A stretch of 9,648 bases of DNA, from contig JANQTK010000355.1 of the NCBI GenBank assembly GCA_030731695.1, forward strand, positions 1 through 9,648, given 5' to 3'. This stretch comes from Polaribacter sp. GTDB taxonomy: Bacteria > Bacteroidota > Bacteroidia > Flavobacteriales > Flavobacteriaceae. Numbering within the stretch: position 1 is the stretch's first letter; each line of letters starts with the position of its first letter. The notes beneath the pieces were generated by a model, which did not search any database, was not told the DNA's origin, and saw only the letters and a list, made by a program, of their open reading frames with translations. This document shows, one piece after another, positions 6,919-9,648 of the stretch. A program made the translations under genes and the position numbers.

Positions 6919-7701
6919 ATGAACGAAACATTGTTTGTTGCAGGAATTCAGTCGCCTTTATTTTGGGAAAATCCCATAAAAAACCGGGAATATTTTGAAG
7001 CAAAAATAAGGTTATTACCATCAACCCTTGATTTAGTTGTTTTGCCAGAAATGTTTACCTCAGGATTTACAATGAATGCTGAAAATGTGGCTGAAAAAAT
7101 GAATGGAAATACTATTTTTTGGATGCAAAAATTAGCTTCTGAAAATAATTTTGCCATTGCTGGTAGTTTAGTAATTGAAGAAAATTCGAAATTTTATAAC
7201 AGATTTGTTTTTGTGCATCCTTCAGGAAAAATTGATTTTTATGACAAACATCACACATTTACACTGGCAGGAGAAGACAAAGTGTATACCTCTGGAAATA
7301 AAAAAACGATTGTTGAGTATAAAGGTTGGAAAATTTGCCCTTTGATTTGCTATGATTTGAGATTTCCTGTTTGGGCACGAAATACAGAAAATTATGATTT
7401 GTTGCTTTATGTGGCAAGTTGGCCAATAGCACGAATAAAAGCCTGGGATACTTTGTTGAAAGCACGAGCGATTGAAAATATGAGTTACGTAATTGGCGTC
7501 AACAGAATTGGTATTGATGATAATGGGTATGAATACTGTGGAAATTCATTGATTGTTGATTATTTAGGAACGCAACTTTCTGATTTACAACACAATGAAG
7601 AAGGTGTTGTTTTGGCAAAAATCAATAAAAAAAACCAAGAAAATACGAGAGAAAAGTTGGGTTTTTTGAATGATAAAGATTCATTTACTATTGATTTGTA
7701 A
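6919..7701 (+). CDS. Omega-amidase-type carbon-nitrogen hydrolase (nitrilase superfamily, YafV-like)
   Basis: A 260-residue cytoplasmic enzyme with the complete nitrilase-superfamily triad: E44 in LVVLPEMF, K110 in YDKHHTF and C144 in CPLICYDLRFPVW. The YDKHHTF...AGEDKVYTSGN and CYDLRFPVWARN blocks are typical of omega-amidases, which hydrolyse alpha-ketoglutaramate or alpha-ketosuccinamate to the keto acid and ammonia, including in methionine-salvage transamination. Substrate assignment is by family only. An upstream ATG at 6889 would add ten residues (MRANYFTLIF), but it overlaps the -7 promoter element, and the family N-terminus normally begins just before the first beta strand (here LFVAGIQSPLFWENP), so I choose 6919. 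The gene is divergent from the AddB-like gene and stands alone; transcription is probably ended by the palindromes that follow. Confidence 0.9.
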   Translation: MNETLFVAGIQSPLFWENPIKNREYFEAKIRLLPSTLDLVVLPEMFTSGFTMNAENVAEKMNGNTIFWMQKLASENNFAIAGSLVIEENSKFYNRFVFVHPSGKIDFYDKHHTFTLAGEDKVYTSGNKKTIVEYKGWKICPLICYDLRFPVWARNTENYDLLLYVASWPIARIKAWDTLLKARAIENMSYVIGVNRIGIDDNGYEYCGNSLIVDYLGTQLSDLQHNEEGVVLAKINKKNQENTREKLGFLNDKDSFTIDL

Positions 7702-7731
7702 AGAATTACTTTAGCATTAAAACTATCTTAA

Positions 7732-7750
7732 AAGGTCTTATTTTGACCTT
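7732..7750 (-). terminator. Small hairpin, possible terminator for the desaturase transcript
   Basis: AAGGTC (7732-7737) pairs with GACCTT (7745-7750) around a 7-nt loop, a 6-bp stem. On the minus strand the stem ends in CCTTTT, giving a short U run. It lies about 70 nt beyond the desaturase stop codon. It overlaps the left arm of the larger inverted repeat, so the two structures cannot form together. The U tract is short, so this is a weak call. Confidence 0.3.
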
Positions 7751-7804
7751 GTAGGTTTTTTAATTTAGATATAGAAACCTACAAGGTTTTGAAAACCTTG
7801 CAGG
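7746..7804. repeat. Three alternating copies of a short palindromic unit (CCTTGYAGG / CCTACAAGG)
   Basis: Copy A (7747-7758) reads CCTTGTAGGTTT, copy B (7775-7786) is its exact reverse complement AAACCTACAAGG, and copy C (7796-7804) reads CCTTGCAGG, again in orientation A with one change. A and B form a 13-bp perfect stem (7746-7758 with 7775-7787) around a 16-nt loop. B and C form a 13-position stem (7778-7790 with 7792-7804) with one A-C mismatch and a tight loop. Copy B is shared, so the two hairpins exclude each other. The unit looks like short intergenic palindromic repeats I recall from flavobacterial genomes; that resemblance is unchecked. It occupies the gap between two convergent genes. 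Confidence 0.75.
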
Positions 7805-7814
7805 AATATTTTTT
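7778..7814 (+). terminator. Hairpin with T run, likely terminator for the carbon-nitrogen hydrolase, possibly bidirectional
   Basis: The stem 7778-7790 with 7792-7804 (12 of 13 positions paired) is followed after AATA by six T residues at 7809-7814, as in an intrinsic terminator for plus-strand transcripts. Read on the minus strand the same stem is followed by TTTCTATAT, so it could also slow transcripts from the desaturase gene. The hydrolase stop is 76 nt upstream and the convergent desaturase stop 7 nt beyond the T run. Confidence 0.6.
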
Positions 7815-7820
7815 GAAATA

Positions 7821-8804
7821 CTAACTAGGTTGAATCATCCATTTAAAATCGAATTTTGTATCAGGAATAATCATTCTTTCAGTAATTCTGGTCATTCTAT
7901 CTGGTAAATTCATTAAGAAATCTCTTGCTTTTTCTGCTTCCGGAGTTAGATTTGTGATTTTATCAATTTCCCAAGAAGCGATTAATTTTTTCAAAATATC
8001 GATATAATCATAGCCTGTATAAACTCCTATTCTTTGTGCAACAGTAGAAAAATCGTTGAATAAACTGCCTTTTGCACCAAAAGATTCTCTTAAATGCATT
8101 GCAGGCATTACGATTTTATGTTTCATCATGTGTTGAAAAGCCAACATCATTTCACTAGCATCAATCTTAAAAATTTCTTTTACAAAATGAGTGTATGCCA
8201 AATGATGACGCATTTCATCACCTGCAATAATTTTAGACATTTTTGCCAACGCTTTATGACCTCTTTGTTTGGCAATTTTTGCCACATTATTGTGAGATAC
8301 ATAAGTTGCTAATTCTTGAAAACTTGTGTACACAAAGTTTTTATAAGGATCTGTAGAAGTACCAATATCAAAACCATCAGCAATTAAATGTTGGGTAGAA
8401 ATTTCTACTTCACGCATATTTACACGTCCTGATAAATACAGATATTTATTCAATACATCACCATGTCTATTTTCTTCAGCAGTCCAAGCTCTTACCCATT
8501 TCGCCCAATTATTATCAGGATCTTGTGTAATTCCGTCTAAATCTAATAACCAAGATTCGTAGGTTGGTAATGCTTCTTCAGTAATGGTGTCACCCACTAA
8601 AACTACCCAAAAATCATCTTCTAGTTCTTTAGATATTTCACGGATTTCTTCAATTTCGCTAATGAATTTATCACTTTGTGAATTGGGTAAAAAATCGGTT
8701 GGTTGCCAAATTTTTTCAGCAGGAATTAAATAGTTTTCAAAAAAAGATGCGATGTTTTTTTCGAGTGTTAACATCACTTCTTTTCGAATGTTTTGTATTG
8801 ACAT
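7821..8804 (-). CDS. Soluble acyl-ACP desaturase (plant stearoyl-ACP desaturase type, di-iron)
   Basis: A 327-residue soluble desaturase of the FA_desaturase_2 family, which puts a cis double bond into an acyl chain on acyl carrier protein, using O2 and reduced ferredoxin. All six di-iron ligands known from the castor enzyme are present: E76 in GDTITEEALPTY, E111 and H114 in TAEENRHGD, E164 in SFQELAT, E197 and H200 in GDEMRHH. T167 matches the threonine beside the oxygen site. The segments WTAEENRHGDVLNKYLYLSG and YTSFQE are very close to the plant protein as I remember it. No transit peptide or membrane segment is seen. Position of the double bond cannot be predicted. It starts at ATG 8802-8804, 6 nt after the PlsC-type gene, so the two form a tight operon. 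A palindromic terminator region follows its stop. Confidence 0.95.
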   Translation of the reverse strand: MSIQNIRKEVMLTLEKNIASFFENYLIPAEKIWQPTDFLPNSQSDKFISEIEEIREISKELEDDFWVVLVGDTITEEALPTYESWLLDLDGITQDPDNNWAKWVRAWTAEENRHGDVLNKYLYLSGRVNMREVEISTQHLIADGFDIGTSTDPYKNFVYTSFQELATYVSHNNVAKIAKQRGHKALAKMSKIIAGDEMRHHLAYTHFVKEIFKIDASEMMLAFQHMMKHKIVMPAMHLRESFGAKGSLFNDFSTVAQRIGVYTGYDYIDILKKLIASWEIDKITNLTPEAEKARDFLMNLPDRMTRITERMIIPDTKFDFKWMIQPS

Positions 8805-8810
8805 TATATT

Positions 8811-9539
8811 TTATATGATGGATTCTTTGATTATAAATTCTGTTTTTGCTAATAATTCATCAAAAGGTAACGAATCAATTTTGATAGGGTGATGGGTTTT
8901 TATAGCAATTGGACTGGCAATTCCTAGAGGAAATTTTCCATATTTAAATACTTTCCATGAATTATTGATGGTTAAAGGTACAACATATCCTTCTTTGTTG
9001 TATTTGGTAAGTACTTTTAATCCGTTTACAGCGAATTCTTTTGGCTGTCCATTTCTACTTCTTGTGCCTTCAGGAAAAATAACAGCAGACCATTGATTAG
9101 TATTTATTTTTTTTGCAAAAGCTGTCAACTCAGCAATGGCTTGTTTGCTATCTTTTCTATTGATCAGGGCAGCACCACCATGTCTTAAATTGAAAGAAAT
9201 ACTTGGAATTCCTTTACCTAATTCAACTTTTGAAACAAACTTTGGATGGTGTTTTCTGAATTTCCAAATGATTGGAGGAATGTCAAACATTCCTTGATGG
9301 TTGGCAACAAAAATGAGAGTAGTATTCTCTGGTAAATCGTGCTCATTTTCAATTTTTACAGGTACTAAAAGAAATAATAACGATTTCATTAAAACCCAAT
9401 TCATATAGTCAACAACAAACTTGTGTCCTCTATAACCAAAAAGTTTTAACCCAAGCCATTGAATTGGATGAAAAATAATTAGTAATGCATAGAAAACCAA
9501 TGCAAAGATTGGAGAAAGAATGTAACTTATAATTTTCAT
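8811..9539 (-). CDS. plsC: 1-acyl-sn-glycerol-3-phosphate acyltransferase (PlsC family)
   Basis: A 242-residue membrane-associated acyltransferase of usual PlsC length. The N-terminus is hydrophobic (about residues 4-23, and again 48-60), fitting a membrane anchor. Motif I is NHQGMFD with the catalytic pair H81 and D86, a GGAALINRKDS segment follows at 121-131 (motif II region), and motif III is FPEGTRS at 155-161; VVPLTINNSW fits motif IV. PlsC enzymes acylate lysophosphatidate to phosphatidate, drawing on acyl-ACP or acyl-CoA, in phospholipid synthesis; related members act on other lysolipids, including ornithine lipids, so the exact acceptor is inferred. The start is ATG 9537-9539. Its stop is 6 nt before the acyl-ACP desaturase start, consistent with co-expression of acyl-chain unsaturation and transfer into lipid. 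Confidence 0.9.
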   Translation of the reverse strand: MKIISYILSPIFALVFYALLIIFHPIQWLGLKLFGYRGHKFVVDYMNWVLMKSLLFLLVPVKIENEHDLPENTTLIFVANHQGMFDIPPIIWKFRKHHPKFVSKVELGKGIPSISFNLRHGGAALINRKDSKQAIAELTAFAKKINTNQWSAVIFPEGTRSRNGQPKEFAVNGLKVLTKYNKEGYVVPLTINNSWKVFKYGKFPLGIASPIAIKTHHPIKIDSLPFDELLAKTEFIIKESII

Positions 9540-9545
9540 ATGTGT

Positions 9546-9577
9546 AAATTATATTTTTTATCGGTCACATATGCAAT
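9546..9577 (-). promoter_or_regulatory. Candidate promoter for the PlsC-desaturase operon
   Basis: On the minus strand ATTG (9574-9577) is followed after 20 nt by TATAATTT (9546-9553), a loose fit to the Bacteroidetes TTTG-N19-21-TAnnTTTG arrangement; the -7 box has only part of the consensus. It lies directly before the ATG at 9539. A 6-bp inverted repeat (ATATGC at 9569-9574, GCATAT at 9579-9584) overlaps the -33 side and might bind a regulator. Confidence 0.3.
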
Positions 9578-9596
9578 CGCATATTTATTCATTGGT

Positions 9597-9612
9597 GTTT
9601 GCTTAAGCAAAC
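9597..9612. repeat. Perfect 16-nt palindrome
   Basis: GTTTGCTTAAGCAAAC is its own reverse complement over 16 bases. It covers the putative stop codon of the partial gene at the right edge and lies about 60 nt upstream of the PlsC gene. It could be an operator or the stem of a weak hairpin; no U run follows on the minus strand, so an intrinsic terminator is unlikely. Confidence 0.6.
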
Positions 9613-9648
9613 GCTTTATTAATGGCGATTTCATTAATTAAACCAATT
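9603..9648 (-). CDS. Possible C-terminal end of a gene entering from the right edge, unidentified
   Basis: Of the three minus-strand frames, only one is open from the window edge to a TAA at 9603-9605, giving IGLINEIAINKAFA as the last 14 residues. The composition looks protein-like, but the fragment is too short to identify and could be chance. If real, its stop is 63 nt before the PlsC start codon and inside the 16-nt palindrome. Confidence 0.35.
   Translation of the reverse strand, partial: IGLINEIAINKAFA

Noticed and set aside
6948..7465. Minus-strand open frames at 6948-7157 and 7259-7465
   Set aside because: They are opposite the catalytic blocks of the carbon-nitrogen hydrolase, whose triad is intact, so the plus strand is the coding one.
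8094..8312. Plus-strand, His- and Cys-rich frame of 72 codons
   Set aside because: The His/Cys content comes from reading the complement of Met/Lys-rich and ligand-bearing desaturase codons; it is not a metal-binding peptide.
9571..9606. Eleven-codon plus-strand frame starting at ATG 9571
   Set aside because: Too short, with no promoter or conserved content, and it overlaps the palindromes; chance in AT-rich DNA.
1..9648. A new defence, mobile or secondary-metabolite system
   Set aside because: Every substantial reading frame belongs to a known housekeeping, stress or lipid family; no integrase, transposase, direct-repeat array, toxin-antitoxin pair or compositional break is visible.

Overview
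The window is AT-rich (roughly 70% A+T by eye) and gene-dense. It looks like chromosomal DNA from a member of the Flavobacteriaceae (Bacteroidetes). Three things point that way: several starts are preceded by Bacteroidetes-type promoter elements (-7 TAnnTTTG, sometimes with TTTG or TTG about 19-21 nt upstream), there are no clear Shine-Dalgarno sequences, and the AddB-like nuclease, the tandem universal stress protein and the plant-like soluble acyl-ACP desaturase are all of kinds familiar from that group. The assignment is an inference; there is no rRNA or other marker here.

Layout from left to right. (1) Bases 3210 down to 1, minus strand: a DinF-like MATE exporter, an NtrY-like membrane histidine kinase and the first 121 codons of an enoyl-CoA hydratase, spaced 36 and 19 nt apart and probably co-transcribed. 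Both the exporter and the kinase lack a usable ATG and appear to start at TTG. (2) Bases 3211-3304: a short divergent promoter region. (3) 3305-4099, plus strand: a two-domain universal stress protein whose stop codon directly abuts (4) the stop codon of a 912-aa AddB-like PD-(D/E)XK nuclease on the minus strand (4100-6838). (5) 6839-6918: a second divergent promoter region. (6) 6919-7701, plus strand: an omega-amidase-type carbon-nitrogen hydrolase. (7) 7702-7820: a convergent gap with three alternating copies of a 9-12 bp palindromic unit that can fold in mutually exclusive ways and probably ends transcription from both sides. (8) 9539 down to 7821, minus strand: a PlsC-type acyltransferase followed 6 nt later by a soluble acyl-ACP desaturase. 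(9) 9540-9648: a small gap with a candidate promoter and a perfect 16-nt palindrome, plus what may be the last codons of another minus-strand gene.

Most of this is housekeeping: fatty-acid and phospholipid metabolism (enoyl-CoA hydratase, desaturase, PlsC), repair of double-strand breaks (AddB-like), nitrogen or keto-acid salvage (omega-amidase) and stress or sensing functions (UspA, histidine kinase, MATE). I see no mobile element, CRISPR array, toxin-antitoxin pair, defence island or tRNA, and no convincing undescribed system. The best second-look items are the start codons decided by promoters, the in-frame MATE/kinase junction with a single intervening stop, the alternating palindromes at 7746-7804, and the desaturase-PlsC pair.
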